From assembly GCA_034509925.1 (NCBI GenBank), contig CM067526.1:5574501-5638500 (forward strand): a stretch of DNA of 64,000 nucleotides. The letters run 5' to 3'. The number at the start of each line of letters is the position of its first letter. Positions within the stretch are counted from its first letter, which is position 1. Below the pieces are notes generated by a model, which was given only the letters and a program-made list of their open reading frames with translations, ran no database searches and was not told where the DNA came from. Made by a program: the position numbers and the translations under genes. Below are positions 21,396-32,164 of this stretch, piece after piece. The DNA is from Hirudinaria manillensis (taxonomy: Eukaryota > Annelida > Clitellata > Hirudinida > Hirudinidae).

Positions 21396-21469
21396 GGCTC
21401 CATGGCTTAGTCGGTTAAAGCGCCTGCCTAGTAAGCAGGAGATCGTGGGTTCGAATCCCACTGGAGCCT
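21396..21469 (+). tRNA. trnT-AGU: tRNA-Thr(AGU), copy 18
   Basis: Same sequence as copy 1. Confidence 0.95.
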
Positions 21470-21540
21470 ACTGGGTAACGGAGGTTTTGCCTGGACGATC
21501 GCCCTCCGACGAAAAAATTCGAGAGATCGCAAAACCCGTT

Positions 21541-21624
21541 TGTCAGGAGTGGGATTTGAACCCACGCCTGGAGAACCAGACTGCGACCTGAACGCAGCGC
21601 CTTGGACCGCTCGGCCATCCTGAC
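21541..21624 (-). tRNA. trnL-CAG: tRNA-Leu(CAG), copy 18
   Basis: ccggagg-gatac, shared only with copy 9. Confidence 0.95.
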
Positions 21625-21980
21625 AATCGTCGGCAGAAAGGCAGAGGTCCAGCGGAACTCATTGCCTCGGACTGTCAGACGGCCGGAGAGACTAGCTAAA
21701 GCTAGGGAAAGTCAACCGTCCATCAACTGACGGACGACACGCGACTTGCTGACCTCCGGAGGCGATACTTTCGGGTAACGGTCGTCCTCTCGCCACGATA
21801 ACGTCACTTCCTAACGATAAATAAATTTTAATCGAGACATTCCGAACGACGCTTGCCGCCGGCCACTCCGTTCGACGCATCGACCAAGCGTCCATCGACC
21901 GGACCGTGTGCCGGTGACCGTTGAGGTCCGAGACGGCCGTAGTATTGCATGGACCGGAAGTCCGGTTTGGCTGCGCGTGC

Positions 21981-22054
21981 GGCTCCATGGCTTAGTCGGT
22001 TAAAGCGCCTGCCTAGTAAGCAGGAGATCGTGGGTTCGAATCCCACTGGAGCCT
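21981..22054 (+). tRNA. trnT-AGU: tRNA-Thr(AGU), copy 19
   Basis: Same sequence as copy 1. Confidence 0.95.
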
Positions 22055-22125
22055 ACTGGGTAACGGAGGTTTTGCCTGGACGATCGCCCTCCGACGAAAA
22101 AATTCGAGAGATCGCAAAACCCGTT

Positions 22126-22209
22126 TGTCAGGAGTGGGATTTGAACCCACGCCTGGAGAACCAGACTGCGACCTGAACGCAGCGCCTTGGACCGCTCGGC
22201 CATCCTGAC
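22126..22209 (-). tRNA. trnL-CAG: tRNA-Leu(CAG), copy 19
   Basis: Type L spacers. Confidence 0.95.
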
Positions 22210-22565
22210 AATCGTCGGCAGAAAGGCAGAGGTCCAGCGGAACTCATTGCCTCGGACTGTCAGACGGCCGGAGAGACTAGCTAAAGCTAGGGAAAGTCAA
22301 CCGTCCATCAACTGACGGACGACACGCGACTTGCTGACCTCCCGAGGCGATACTTTCGGGTAACGGTCGTCCTCTCGCCACGATAACGTCACTTCCTAAC
22401 GATAAATAAATTTTAATCGAGACATTCCGAACGACGCTTGCCGCCGGCCACTCCGTTCGACGCATCGACCAAGCGTCCATCGACCGGACCGTGTGCCGGT
22501 GACCGTTGAGGTCCGAGACGGCCGTAGTATTGCATGGACCGGAAGTCCGGTTTGGCTGCGCGTGC

Positions 22566-22639
22566 GGCTCCATGGCTTAGTCGGTTAAAGCGCCTGCCTA
22601 GTAAGCAGGAGATCGTGGGTTCGAATCCCACTGGAGCCT
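22566..22639 (+). tRNA. trnT-AGU: tRNA-Thr(AGU), copy 20
   Basis: Same sequence as copy 1. Confidence 0.95.
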
Positions 22640-22710
22640 ACTGGGTAACGGAGGTTTTGCCTGGACGATCGCCCTCCGACGAAAAAATTCGAGAGATCGC
22701 AAAACCCGTT

Positions 22711-22794
22711 TGTCAGGAGTGGGATTTGAACCCACGCCTGGAGAACCAGACTGCGACCTGAACGCAGCGCCTTGGACCGCTCGGCCATCCTGAC
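22711..22794 (-). tRNA. trnL-CAG: tRNA-Leu(CAG), copy 20
   Basis: cccgagg-gaaac. Confidence 0.95.
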
Positions 22795-23150
22795 AATCGT
22801 CGGCAGAAAGGCAGAGGTCCAGCGGAACTCATTGCCTCGGACTGTCAGACGGCCGGAGAGACTAGCTAAAGCTAGGGAAAGTCAACCGTCCATCAACTGA
22901 CGGACGACACGCGACTTGCTGACCTCCCGAGGCGAAACTTTCGGGTAACGGTCGTCCTCTCGCCACGATAACGTCACTTCCTAACGATAAATAAATTTTA
23001 ATCGAGACATTCCGAACGACGCTTGCCGCCGGCCACTCCGTTCGACGCATCGACCAAGCGTCCATCGACCGGACCGTGTGCCGGTGACCGTTGAGGTCCG
23101 AGACGGCCGTAGTATTGCATGGACCGGAAGTCCGGTTTGGCTGCGCGTGC

Positions 23151-23224
23151 GGCTCCATGGCTTAGTCGGTTAAAGCGCCTGCCTAGTAAGCAGGAGATCG
23201 TGGGTTCGAATCCCACTGGAGCCT
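23151..23224 (+). tRNA. trnT-AGU: tRNA-Thr(AGU), copy 21
   Basis: Same sequence as copy 1. Confidence 0.95.
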
Positions 23225-23296
23225 ACTGGGTAACGGAGGTTTTGCCTGGACGATCGCCCTCCGACGAAAAAATTCGAGAGAACGCAAAAACCCGTT

Positions 23297-23380
23297 TGTC
23301 AGGAGTGGGATTTGAACCCACGCCTGGAGAACCAGACTGCGACCTGAACGCAGCGCCTTGGACCGCTCGCCCATCCTGAC
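23297..23380 (-). tRNA. trnL-CAG: tRNA-Leu(CAG), copy 21, D-stem/A-box variant
   Basis: C at 23370 instead of G changes the A box from TGGCCGAGCGG to TGGGCGAGCGG and breaks a D-stem pair. It is possibly weak or inactive. The first terminator has five T. aacgc; ccggagg-gaaac. Confidence 0.8.
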
Positions 23381-23736
23381 AATCGTCGGCAGAAAGGCAG
23401 AGGTCCAGCGGAACTCATTGCCTCGGACTGTCAGACGGCCGGAGAGACTAGCTAAAGCTAGGGAAAGTCAACCGTCCATCAACTGACGGACGACACGCGA
23501 CTTGCTGACCTCCGGAGGCGAAACTTTCGGGTAACGGTCGTCCTCTCGCCACGATAACGTCACTTCCTAACGATAAATAAATTTTAATCGAGACATTCCG
23601 AACGACGCTTGCCGCCGGCCACTCCGTTCGACGCATCGACCAAGCGTCCATCGACCGGACCGTGTGCCGGTGACCGTTGAGGTCCGAGACGGCCGTAGTA
23701 TTGCATGGACCGGAAGTCCGGTTTGGCTGCGCGTGC

Positions 23737-23810
23737 GGCTCCATGGCTTAGTCGGTTAAAGCGCCTGCCTAGTAAGCAGGAGATCGTGGGTTCGAATCCC
23801 ACTGGAGCCT
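23737..23810 (+). tRNA. trnT-AGU: tRNA-Thr(AGU), copy 22
   Basis: Same sequence as copy 1. Confidence 0.95.
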
Positions 23811-23881
23811 ACTGGGTAACGGAGGTTTTGCCTGGACGATCGCCCTCCGACGAAAAAATTCGAGAGATCGCAAAACCCGTT

Positions 23882-23965
23882 TGTCAGGAGTGGGATTTGA
23901 ACCCACGCCTGGAGAACCAGACTGCGACCTGAACGCAGCGCCTTGGACCGCTCGGCCATCCTGAC
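23882..23965 (-). tRNA. trnL-CAG: tRNA-Leu(CAG), copy 22
   Basis: Type L spacers. Confidence 0.95.
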
Positions 23966-24321
23966 AATCGTCGGCAGAAAGGCAGAGGTCCAGCGGAACT
24001 CATTGCCTCGGACTGTCAGACGGCCGGAGAGACTAGCTAAAGCTAGGGAAAGTCAACCGTCCATCAACTGACGGACGACACGCGACTTGCTGACCTCCCG
24101 AGGCGATACTTTCGGGTAACGGTCGTCCTCTCGCCACGATAACGTCACTTCCTAACGATAAATAAATTTTAATCGAGACATTCCGAACGACGCTTGCCGC
24201 CGGCCACTCCGTTCGACGCATCGACCAAGCGTCCATCGACCGGACCGTGTGCCGGTGACCGTTGAGGTCCGAGACGGCCGTAGTATTGCATGGACCGGAA
24301 GTCCGGTTTGGCTGCGCGTGC

Positions 24322-24395
24322 GGCTCCATGGCTTAGTCGGTTAAAGCGCCTGCCTAGTAAGCAGGAGATCGTGGGTTCGAATCCCACTGGAGCCT
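24322..24395 (+). tRNA. trnT-AGU: tRNA-Thr(AGU), copy 23
   Basis: Same sequence as copy 1. Confidence 0.95.
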
Positions 24396-24466
24396 ACTGG
24401 GTAACGGAGGTTTTGCCTGGACGATCGCCCTCCGACGAAAAAATTCGAGAGATCGCAAAACCCGTT

Positions 24467-24550
24467 TGTCAGGAGTGGGATTTGAACCCACGCCTGGAGA
24501 ACCAGACTGCGACCTGAACGCAGCGCCTTGGACCGCTCGGCCATCCTGAC
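24467..24550 (-). tRNA. trnL-CAG: tRNA-Leu(CAG), copy 23
   Basis: cagaaagGGgcag. Confidence 0.95.
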
Positions 24551-24908
24551 AATCGTCGGCAGAAAGGGGCAGAGGTCCAGCGGAACTCATTGCCTCGGAC
24601 TGTCAGACGGCCGGAGAGACTAGCTAAAGCTAGGGAAAGTCAACCGTCCATCAACTGACGGACGACACGCGACTTGCTGACCTCCCGAGGCGATACTTTC
24701 GGGTAACGGTCGTCCTCTCGCCACGATAACGTCACTTCCTAACGATAAATAAATTTTAATCGAGACATTCCGAACGACGCTTGCCGCCGGCCACTCCGTT
24801 CGACGCATCGACCAAGCGTCCATCGACCGGACCGTGTGCCGGTGACCGTTGAGGTCCGAGACGGCCGTAGTATTGCATGGACCGGAAGTCCGGTTTGGCT
24901 GCGCGTGC

Positions 24909-24982
24909 GGCTCCATGGCTTAGTCGGTTAAAGCGCCTGCCTAGTAAGCAGGAGATCGTGGGTTCGAATCCCACTGGAGCCT
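24909..24982 (+). tRNA. trnT-AGU: tRNA-Thr(AGU), copy 24
   Basis: Same sequence as copy 1. Confidence 0.95.
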
Positions 24983-25053
24983 ACTGGGTAACGGAGGTTT
25001 TGCCTGGACGATCGCCCTCCGACGAAAAAATTCGAGAGATCGCAAAACCCGTT

Positions 25054-25137
25054 TGTCAGGAGTGGGATTTGAACCCACGCCTGGAGAACCAGACTGCGAC
25101 CTGAACGCAGCGCCTTGGACCGCTCGGCCATCCTGAC
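25054..25137 (-). tRNA. trnL-CAG: tRNA-Leu(CAG), copy 24
   Basis: cagaaagGgcag. Confidence 0.95.
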
Positions 25138-25494
25138 AATCGTCGGCAGAAAGGGCAGAGGTCCAGCGGAACTCATTGCCTCGGACTGTCAGACGGCCGG
25201 AGAGACTAGCTAAAGCTAGGGAAAGTCAACCGTCCATCAACTGACGGACGACACGCGACTTGCTGACCTCCCGAGGCGATACTTTCGGGTAACGGTCGTC
25301 CTCTCGCCACGATAACGTCACTTCCTAACGATAAATAAATTTTAATCGAGACATTCCGAACGACGCTTGCCGCCGGCCACTCCGTTCGACGCATCGACCA
25401 AGCGTCCATCGACCGGACCGTGTGCCGGTGACCGTTGAGGTCCGAGACGGCCGTAGTATTGCATGGACCGGAAGTCCGGTTTGGCTGCGCGTGC

Positions 25495-25568
25495 GGCTCC
25501 ATGGCTTAGTCGGTTAAAGCGCCTGCCTAGTAAGCAGGAGATCGTGGGTTCGAATCCCACTGGAGCCT
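25495..25568 (+). tRNA. trnT-AGU: tRNA-Thr(AGU), copy 25
   Basis: Same sequence as copy 1. Confidence 0.95.
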
Positions 25569-25639
25569 ACTGGGTAACGGAGGTTTTGCCTGGACGATCG
25601 CCCTCCGACGAAAAAATTCGAGAGATCGCAAAACCCGTT

Positions 25640-25723
25640 TGTCAGGAGTGGGATTTGAACCCACGCCTGGAGAACCAGACTGCGACCTGAACGCAGCGCC
25701 TTGGACCGCTCGGCCATCCTGAC
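25640..25723 (-). tRNA. trnL-CAG: tRNA-Leu(CAG), copy 25
   Basis: Shortest unit (583 bp): cagaagggcag, cctccgagg and gataataaa. Confidence 0.95.
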
Positions 25724-26077
25724 AATCGTCGGCAGAAGGGCAGAGGTCCAGCGGAACTCATTGCCTCGGACTGTCAGACGGCCGGAGAGACTAGCTAAAG
25801 CTAGGGAAAGTCAACCGTCCATCAACTGACGGACGACACGCGACTTGCTGACCTCCGAGGCGATACTTTCGGGTAACGGTCGTCCTCTCGCCACGATAAC
25901 GTCACTTCCTAACGATAATAAATTTTAATCGAGACATTCCGAACGACGCTTGCCGCCGGCCACTCCGTTCGACGCATCGACCAAGCGTCCATCGACCGGA
26001 CCGTGTGCCGGTGACCGTTGAGGTCCGAGACGGCCGTAGTATTGCATGGACCGGAAGTCCGGTTTGGCTGCGCGTGC

Positions 26078-26151
26078 GGCTCCATGGCTTAGTCGGTTAA
26101 AGCGCCTGCCTAGTAAGCAGGAGATCGTGGGTTCGAATCCCACTGGAGCCT
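26078..26151 (+). tRNA. trnT-AGU: tRNA-Thr(AGU), copy 26
   Basis: Same sequence as copy 1. Confidence 0.95.
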
Positions 26152-26222
26152 ACTGGGTAACGGAGGTTTTGCCTGGACGATCGCCCTCCGACGAAAAAAT
26201 TCGAGAGATCGCAAAACCCGTT

Positions 26223-26306
26223 TGTCAGGAGTGGGATTTGAACCCACGCCTGGAGAACCAGACTGCGACCTGAACGCAGCGCCTTGGACCGCTCGGCCAT
26301 CCTGAC
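26223..26306 (-). tRNA. trnL-CAG: tRNA-Leu(CAG), copy 26
   Basis: cagaagggcag; cccgagg-gaaac; gatGaat. Confidence 0.95.
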
Positions 26307-26662
26307 AATCGTCGGCAGAAGGGCAGAGGTCCAGCGGAACTCATTGCCTCGGACTGTCAGACGGCCGGAGAGACTAGCTAAAGCTAGGGAAAGTCAACCG
26401 TCCATCAACTGACGGACGACACGCGACTTGCTGACCTCCCGAGGCGAAACTTTCGGGTAACGGTCGTCCTCTCGCCACGATAACGTCACTTCCTAACGAT
26501 GAATAAATTTTAATCGAGACATTCCGAACGACGCTTGCCGCCGGCCACTCCGTTCGACGCATCGACCAAGCGTCCATCGACCGGACCGTGTGCCGGTGAC
26601 CGTTGAGGTCCGAGACGGCCGTAGTATTGCATGGACCGGAAGTCCGGTTTGGCTGCGCGTGC

Positions 26663-26736
26663 GGCTCCATGGCTTAGTCGGTTAAAGCGCCTGCCTAGTA
26701 AGCAGGAGATCGTGGGTTCGAATCCCACTGGAGCCT
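26663..26736 (+). tRNA. trnT-AGU: tRNA-Thr(AGU), copy 27
   Basis: Same sequence as copy 1. Confidence 0.95.
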
Positions 26737-26807
26737 ACTGGGTAACGGAGGTTTTGCCTGGACGATCGCCCTCCGACGAAAAAATTCGAGAGAACGCAAA
26801 ACCCGTT

Positions 26808-26891
26808 TGTCAGGAGTGGGATTTGAACCCACGCCTGGAGAACCAGACTGCGACCTGAACGCAGCGCCTTGGACCGCTCGGCCATCCTGAC
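26808..26891 (-). tRNA. trnL-CAG: tRNA-Leu(CAG), copy 27
   Basis: Longest unit (591 bp), with a 6-bp gctaaa duplication near 26965. aacgc; cccgagg-gaaac; gatGaat. Confidence 0.95.
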
Positions 26892-27253
26892 AATCGTCGG
26901 CAGAAAGGCAGAGGTCCAGCGGAACTCATTGCCTCGGACTGTCAGACGGCCGGAGAGACTAGCTAAAGCTAAAGCTAGGGAAAGTCAACCGTCCATCAAC
27001 TGACGGACGACACGCGACTTGCTGACCTCCCGAGGCGAAACTTTCGGGTAACGGTCGTCCTCTCGCCACGATAACGTCACTTCCTAACGATGAATAAATT
27101 TTAATCGAGACATTCCGAACGACGCTTGCCGCCGGCCACTCCGTTCGACGCATCGACCAAGCGTCCATCGACCGGACCGTGTGCCGGTGACCGTTGAGGT
27201 CCGAGACGGCCGTAGTATTGCATGGACCGGAAGTCCGGTTTGGCTGCGCGTGC

Positions 27254-27328
27254 GGCTCCATGGCTTAGTCGGTTTAAAGCGCCTGCCTAGTAAGCAGGAG
27301 ATCGTGGGTTCGAATCCCACTGGAGCCT
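27254..27328 (+). tRNA. trnT-AGU: tRNA-Thr(AGU), copy 28, D-loop insertion
   Basis: 75 nt: one extra T in the D-loop (cggTTTaaagc). The A box itself is intact. Function is uncertain. Confidence 0.85.
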
Positions 27329-27399
27329 ACTGGGTAACGGAGGTTTTGCCTGGACGATCGCCCTCCGACGAAAAAATTCGAGAGAACGCAAAACCCGTT

Positions 27400-27483
27400 T
27401 GTCAGGAGTGGGATTTGAACCCACGCCTGGAGAACCAGACTGCGACCTGAACGCAGCGCCTTGGACCGCTCGGCCATCCTGAC
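27400..27483 (-). tRNA. trnL-CAG: tRNA-Leu(CAG), copy 28
   Basis: aacgc; ccggagg-gaaac. Confidence 0.95.
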
Positions 27484-27839
27484 AATCGTCGGCAGAAAGG
27501 CAGAGGTCCAGCGGAACTCATTGCCTCGGACTGTCAGACGGCCGGAGAGACTAGCTAAAGCTAGGGAAAGTCAACCGTCCATCAACTGACGGACGACACG
27601 CGACTTGCTGACCTCCGGAGGCGAAACTTTCGGGTAACGGTCGTCCTCTCGCCACGATAACGTCACTTCCTAACGATAAATAAATTTTAATCGAGACATT
27701 CCGAACGACGCTTGCCGCCGGCCACTCCGTTCGACGCATCGACCAAGCGTCCATCGACCGGACCGTGTGCCGGTGACCGTTGAGGTCCGAGACGGCCGTA
27801 GTATTGCATGGACCGGAAGTCCGGTTTGGCTGCGCGTGC

Positions 27840-27913
27840 GGCTCCATGGCTTAGTCGGTTAAAGCGCCTGCCTAGTAAGCAGGAGATCGTGGGTTCGAAT
27901 CCCACTGGAGCCT
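27840..27913 (+). tRNA. trnT-AGU: tRNA-Thr(AGU), copy 29
   Basis: Same sequence as copy 1. Confidence 0.95.
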
Positions 27914-27984
27914 ACTGGGTAACGGAGGTTTTGCCTGGACGATCGCCCTCCGACGAAAAAATTCGAGAGATCGCAAAACCCGTT

Positions 27985-28068
27985 TGTCAGGAGTGGGATT
28001 TGAACCCACGCCTGGAGAACCAGACTGCGACCTGAACGCAGCGCCTTGGACCGCTCGGCCATCCTGAC
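27985..28068 (-). tRNA. trnL-CAG: tRNA-Leu(CAG), copy 29
   Basis: cccgaAggcg (1-bp insertion); gataataaa. Confidence 0.95.
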
Positions 28069-28424
28069 AATCGTCGGCAGAAAGGCAGAGGTCCAGCGGA
28101 ACTCATTGCCTCGGACTGTCAGACGGCCGGAGAGACTAGCTAAAGCTAGGGAAAGTCAACCGTCCATCAACTGACGGACGACACGCGACTTGCTGACCTC
28201 CCGAAGGCGATACTTTCGGGTAACGGTCGTCCTCTCGCCACGATAACGTCACTTCCTAACGATAATAAATTTTAATCGAGACATTCCGAACGACGCTTGC
28301 CGCCGGCCACTCCGTTCGACGCATCGACCAAGCGTCCATCGACCGGACCGTGTGCCGGTGACCGTTGAGGTCCGAGACGGCCGTAGTATTGCATGGACCG
28401 GAAGTCCGGTTTGGCTGCGCGTGC

Positions 28425-28498
28425 GGCTCCATGGCTTAGTCGGTTAAAGCGCCTGCCTAGTAAGCAGGAGATCGTGGGTTCGAATCCCACTGGAGCCT
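28425..28498 (+). tRNA. trnT-AGU: tRNA-Thr(AGU), copy 30
   Basis: Same sequence as copy 1. Confidence 0.95.
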
Positions 28499-28569
28499 AC
28501 TGGGTAACGGAGGTTTTGCCTGGACGATCGCCCTCCGACGAAAAAATTCGAGAGATCGCAAAACCCGTT

Positions 28570-28653
28570 TGTCAGGAGTGGGATTTGAACCCACGCCTGG
28601 AGAACCAGACTGCGACCTGAACGCAGCGCCTTGGACCGCTCGGCCATCCTGAC
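28570..28653 (-). tRNA. trnL-CAG: tRNA-Leu(CAG), copy 30
   Basis: First cagAGGGGcag unit; cccgagg-gaaac. Confidence 0.95.
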
Positions 28654-29009
28654 AATCGTCGGCAGAGGGGCAGAGGTCCAGCGGAACTCATTGCCTCGGA
28701 CTGTCAGACGGCCGGAGAGACTAGCTAAAGCTAGGGAAAGTCAACCGTCCATCAACTGACGGACGACACGCGACTTGCTGACCTCCCGAGGCGAAACTTT
28801 CGGGTAACGGTCGTCCTCTCGCCACGATAACGTCACTTCCTAACGATAAATAAATTTTAATCGAGACATTCCGAACGACGCTTGCCGCCGGCCACTCCGT
28901 TCGACGCATCGACCAAGCGTCCATCGACCGGACCGTGTGCCGGTGACCGTTGAGGTCCGAGACGGCCGTAGTATTGCATGGACCGGAAGTCCGGTTTGGC
29001 TGCGCGTGC

Positions 29010-29083
29010 GGCTCCATGGCTTAGTCGGTTAAAGCGCCTGCCTAGTAAGCAGGAGATCGTGGGTTCGAATCCCACTGGAGCCT
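29010..29083 (+). tRNA. trnT-AGU: tRNA-Thr(AGU), copy 31
   Basis: Same sequence as copy 1. Confidence 0.95.
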
Positions 29084-29154
29084 ACTGGGTAACGGAGGTT
29101 TTGCCTGGACGATCGCCCTCCGACGAAAAAATTCGAGAGAACGCAAAACCCGTT

Positions 29155-29238
29155 TGTCAGGAGTGGGATTTGAACCCACGCCTGGAGAACCAGACTGCGA
29201 CCTGAACGCAGCGCCTTGGACCGCTCGGCCATCCTGAC
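29155..29238 (-). tRNA. trnL-CAG: tRNA-Leu(CAG), copy 31
   Basis: aacgc; ccggagg-gaaac. Confidence 0.95.
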
Positions 29239-29594
29239 AATCGTCGGCAGAAAGGCAGAGGTCCAGCGGAACTCATTGCCTCGGACTGTCAGACGGCCGG
29301 AGAGACTAGCTAAAGCTAGGGAAAGTCAACCGTCCATCAACTGACGGACGACACGCGACTTGCTGACCTCCGGAGGCGAAACTTTCGGGTAACGGTCGTC
29401 CTCTCGCCACGATAACGTCACTTCCTAACGATAAATAAATTTTAATCGAGACATTCCGAACGACGCTTGCCGCCGGCCACTCCGTTCGACGCATCGACCA
29501 AGCGTCCATCGACCGGACCGTGTGCCGGTGACCGTTGAGGTCCGAGACGGCCGTAGTATTGCATGGACCGGAAGTCCGGTTTGGCTGCGCGTGC

Positions 29595-29668
29595 GGCTCC
29601 ATGGCTTAGTCGGTTAAAGCGCCTGCCTAGTAAGCAGGAGATCGTGGGTTCGAATCCCACTGGAGCCT
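29595..29668 (+). tRNA. trnT-AGU: tRNA-Thr(AGU), copy 32
   Basis: Same sequence as copy 1. Confidence 0.95.
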
Positions 29669-29739
29669 ACTGGGTAACGGAGGTTTTGCCTGGACGATCG
29701 CCCTCCGACGAAAAAATTCGAGAGATCGCAAAACCCGTT

Positions 29740-29823
29740 TGTCAGGAGTGGGATTTGAACCCACGCCTGGAGAACCAGACTGCGACCTGAACGCAGCGCC
29801 TTGGACCGCTCGGCCATCCTGAC
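29740..29823 (-). tRNA. trnL-CAG: tRNA-Leu(CAG), copy 32
   Basis: Type L spacers. Confidence 0.95.
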
Positions 29824-30179
29824 AATCGTCGGCAGAAAGGCAGAGGTCCAGCGGAACTCATTGCCTCGGACTGTCAGACGGCCGGAGAGACTAGCTAAAG
29901 CTAGGGAAAGTCAACCGTCCATCAACTGACGGACGACACGCGACTTGCTGACCTCCCGAGGCGATACTTTCGGGTAACGGTCGTCCTCTCGCCACGATAA
30001 CGTCACTTCCTAACGATAAATAAATTTTAATCGAGACATTCCGAACGACGCTTGCCGCCGGCCACTCCGTTCGACGCATCGACCAAGCGTCCATCGACCG
30101 GACCGTGTGCCGGTGACCGTTGAGGTCCGAGACGGCCGTAGTATTGCATGGACCGGAAGTCCGGTTTGGCTGCGCGTGC

Positions 30180-30253
30180 GGCTCCATGGCTTAGTCGGTT
30201 AAAGCGCCTGCCTAGTAAGCAGGAGATCGTGGGTTCGAATCCCACTGGAGCCT
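30180..30253 (+). tRNA. trnT-AGU: tRNA-Thr(AGU), copy 33
   Basis: Same sequence as copy 1. Confidence 0.95.
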
Positions 30254-30325
30254 ACTGGGTAACGGAGGTTTTGCCTGGACGATCGTCCCTCCGACGAAAA
30301 AATTCGAGAGATCGCAAAACCCGTT

Positions 30326-30409
30326 TGTCAGGAGTGGGATTTGAACCCACGCCTGGAGAACCAGACTGCGACCTGAACGCAGCGCCTTGGACCGCTCGGC
30401 CATCCTGAC
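30326..30409 (-). tRNA. trnL-CAG: tRNA-Leu(CAG), copy 33
   Basis: gatcgTccctcc (1-bp insertion); agggg; gatGaat. Confidence 0.95.
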
Positions 30410-30765
30410 AATCGTCGGCAGAGGGGCAGAGGTCCAGCGGAACTCATTGCCTCGGACTGTCAGACGGCCGGAGAGACTAGCTAAAGCTAGGGAAAGTCAA
30501 CCGTCCATCAACTGACGGACGACACGCGACTTGCTGACCTCCCGAGGCGATACTTTCGGGTAACGGTCGTCCTCTCGCCACGATAACGTCACTTCCTAAC
30601 GATGAATAAATTTTAATCGAGACATTCCGAACGACGCTTGCCGCCGGCCACTCCGTTCGACGCATCGACCAAGCGTCCATCGACCGGACCGTGTGCCGGT
30701 GACCGTTGAGGTCCGAGACGGCCGTAGTATTGCATGGACCGGAAGTCCGGTTTGGCTGCGCGTGC

Positions 30766-30839
30766 GGCTCCATGGCTTAGTCGGTTAAAGCGCCTGCCTA
30801 GTAAGCAGGAGATCGTGGGTTCGAATCCCACTGGAGCCT
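30766..30839 (+). tRNA. trnT-AGU: tRNA-Thr(AGU), copy 34
   Basis: Same sequence as copy 1. Confidence 0.95.
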
Positions 30840-30910
30840 ACTGGGTAACGGAGGTTTTGCCTGGACGATCGCCCTCCGACGAAAAAATTCGAGAGAACGC
30901 AAAACCCGTT

Positions 30911-30994
30911 TGTCAGGAGTGGGATTTGAACCCACGCCTGGAGAACCAGACTGCGACCTGAACGCAGCGCCTTGGACCGCTCGGCCATCCTGAC
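30911..30994 (-). tRNA. trnL-CAG: tRNA-Leu(CAG), copy 34
   Basis: aacgc; ccggagg-gaaac; gatGaat. Confidence 0.95.
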
Positions 30995-31350
30995 AATCGT
31001 CGGCAGAAAGGCAGAGGTCCAGCGGAACTCATTGCCTCGGACTGTCAGACGGCCGGAGAGACTAGCTAAAGCTAGGGAAAGTCAACCGTCCATCAACTGA
31101 CGGACGACACGCGACTTGCTGACCTCCGGAGGCGAAACTTTCGGGTAACGGTCGTCCTCTCGCCACGATAACGTCACTTCCTAACGATGAATAAATTTTA
31201 ATCGAGACATTCCGAACGACGCTTGCCGCCGGCCACTCCGTTCGACGCATCGACCAAGCGTCCATCGACCGGACCGTGTGCCGGTGACCGTTGAGGTCCG
31301 AGACGGCCGTAGTATTGCATGGACCGGAAGTCCGGTTTGGCTGCGCGTGC

Positions 31351-31424
31351 GGCTCCATGGCTTAGTCGGTTAAAGCGCCTGCCTAGTAAGCAGGAGATCG
31401 TGGGTTCGAATCCCACTGGAGCCT
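31351..31424 (+). tRNA. trnT-AGU: tRNA-Thr(AGU), copy 35
   Basis: Same sequence as copy 1. Confidence 0.95.
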
Positions 31425-31495
31425 ACTGGGTAACGGAGGTTTTGCCTGGACGATCGCCCTCCGACGAAAAAATTCGAGAGATCGCAAAACCCGTT

Positions 31496-31579
31496 TGTCA
31501 GGAGTGGGATTTGAACCCACGCCTGGAGAACCAGACTGCGACCTGAACGCAGCGCCTTGGACCGCTCGGCCATCCTGAC
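31496..31579 (-). tRNA. trnL-CAG: tRNA-Leu(CAG), copy 35
   Basis: cccgagg-gaaac; gatGaat; first accggACGtccgg before the next Thr. Confidence 0.95.
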
Positions 31580-31935
31580 AATCGTCGGCAGAAAGGCAGA
31601 GGTCCAGCGGAACTCATTGCCTCGGACTGTCAGACGGCCGGAGAGACTAGCTAAAGCTAGGGAAAGTCAACCGTCCATCAACTGACGGACGACACGCGAC
31701 TTGCTGACCTCCCGAGGCGAAACTTTCGGGTAACGGTCGTCCTCTCGCCACGATAACGTCACTTCCTAACGATGAATAAATTTTAATCGAGACATTCCGA
31801 ACGACGCTTGCCGCCGGCCACTCCGTTCGACGCATCGACCAAGCGTCCATCGACCGGACCGTGTGCCGGTGACCGTTGAGGTCCGAGACGGCCGTAGTAT
31901 TGCATGGACCGGACGTCCGGTTTGGCTGCGCGTGC

Positions 31936-32009
31936 GGCTCCATGGCTTAGTCGGTTAAAGCGCCTGCCTAGTAAGCAGGAGATCGTGGGTTCGAATCCCA
32001 CTGGAGCCT
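31936..32009 (+). tRNA. trnT-AGU: tRNA-Thr(AGU), copy 36
   Basis: Same sequence as copy 1; perfect 14-bp palindrome upstream (31908-31921). Confidence 0.95.
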
Positions 32010-32080
32010 ACTGGGTAACGGAGGTTTTGCCTGGACGATCGCCCTCCGACGAAAAAATTCGAGAGATCGCAAAACCCGTT

Positions 32081-32164
32081 TGTCAGGAGTGGGATTTGAA
32101 CCCACGCCTGGAGAACCAGACTGCGACCTGAACGCAGCGCCTTGGACCGCTCGGCCATCCTGAC
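32081..32164 (-). tRNA. trnL-CAG: tRNA-Leu(CAG), copy 36
   Basis: tgacaAacg just upstream of the gene, shared with copies 44 and 50; agggg; ccggagg-gaaac. Confidence 0.95.
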
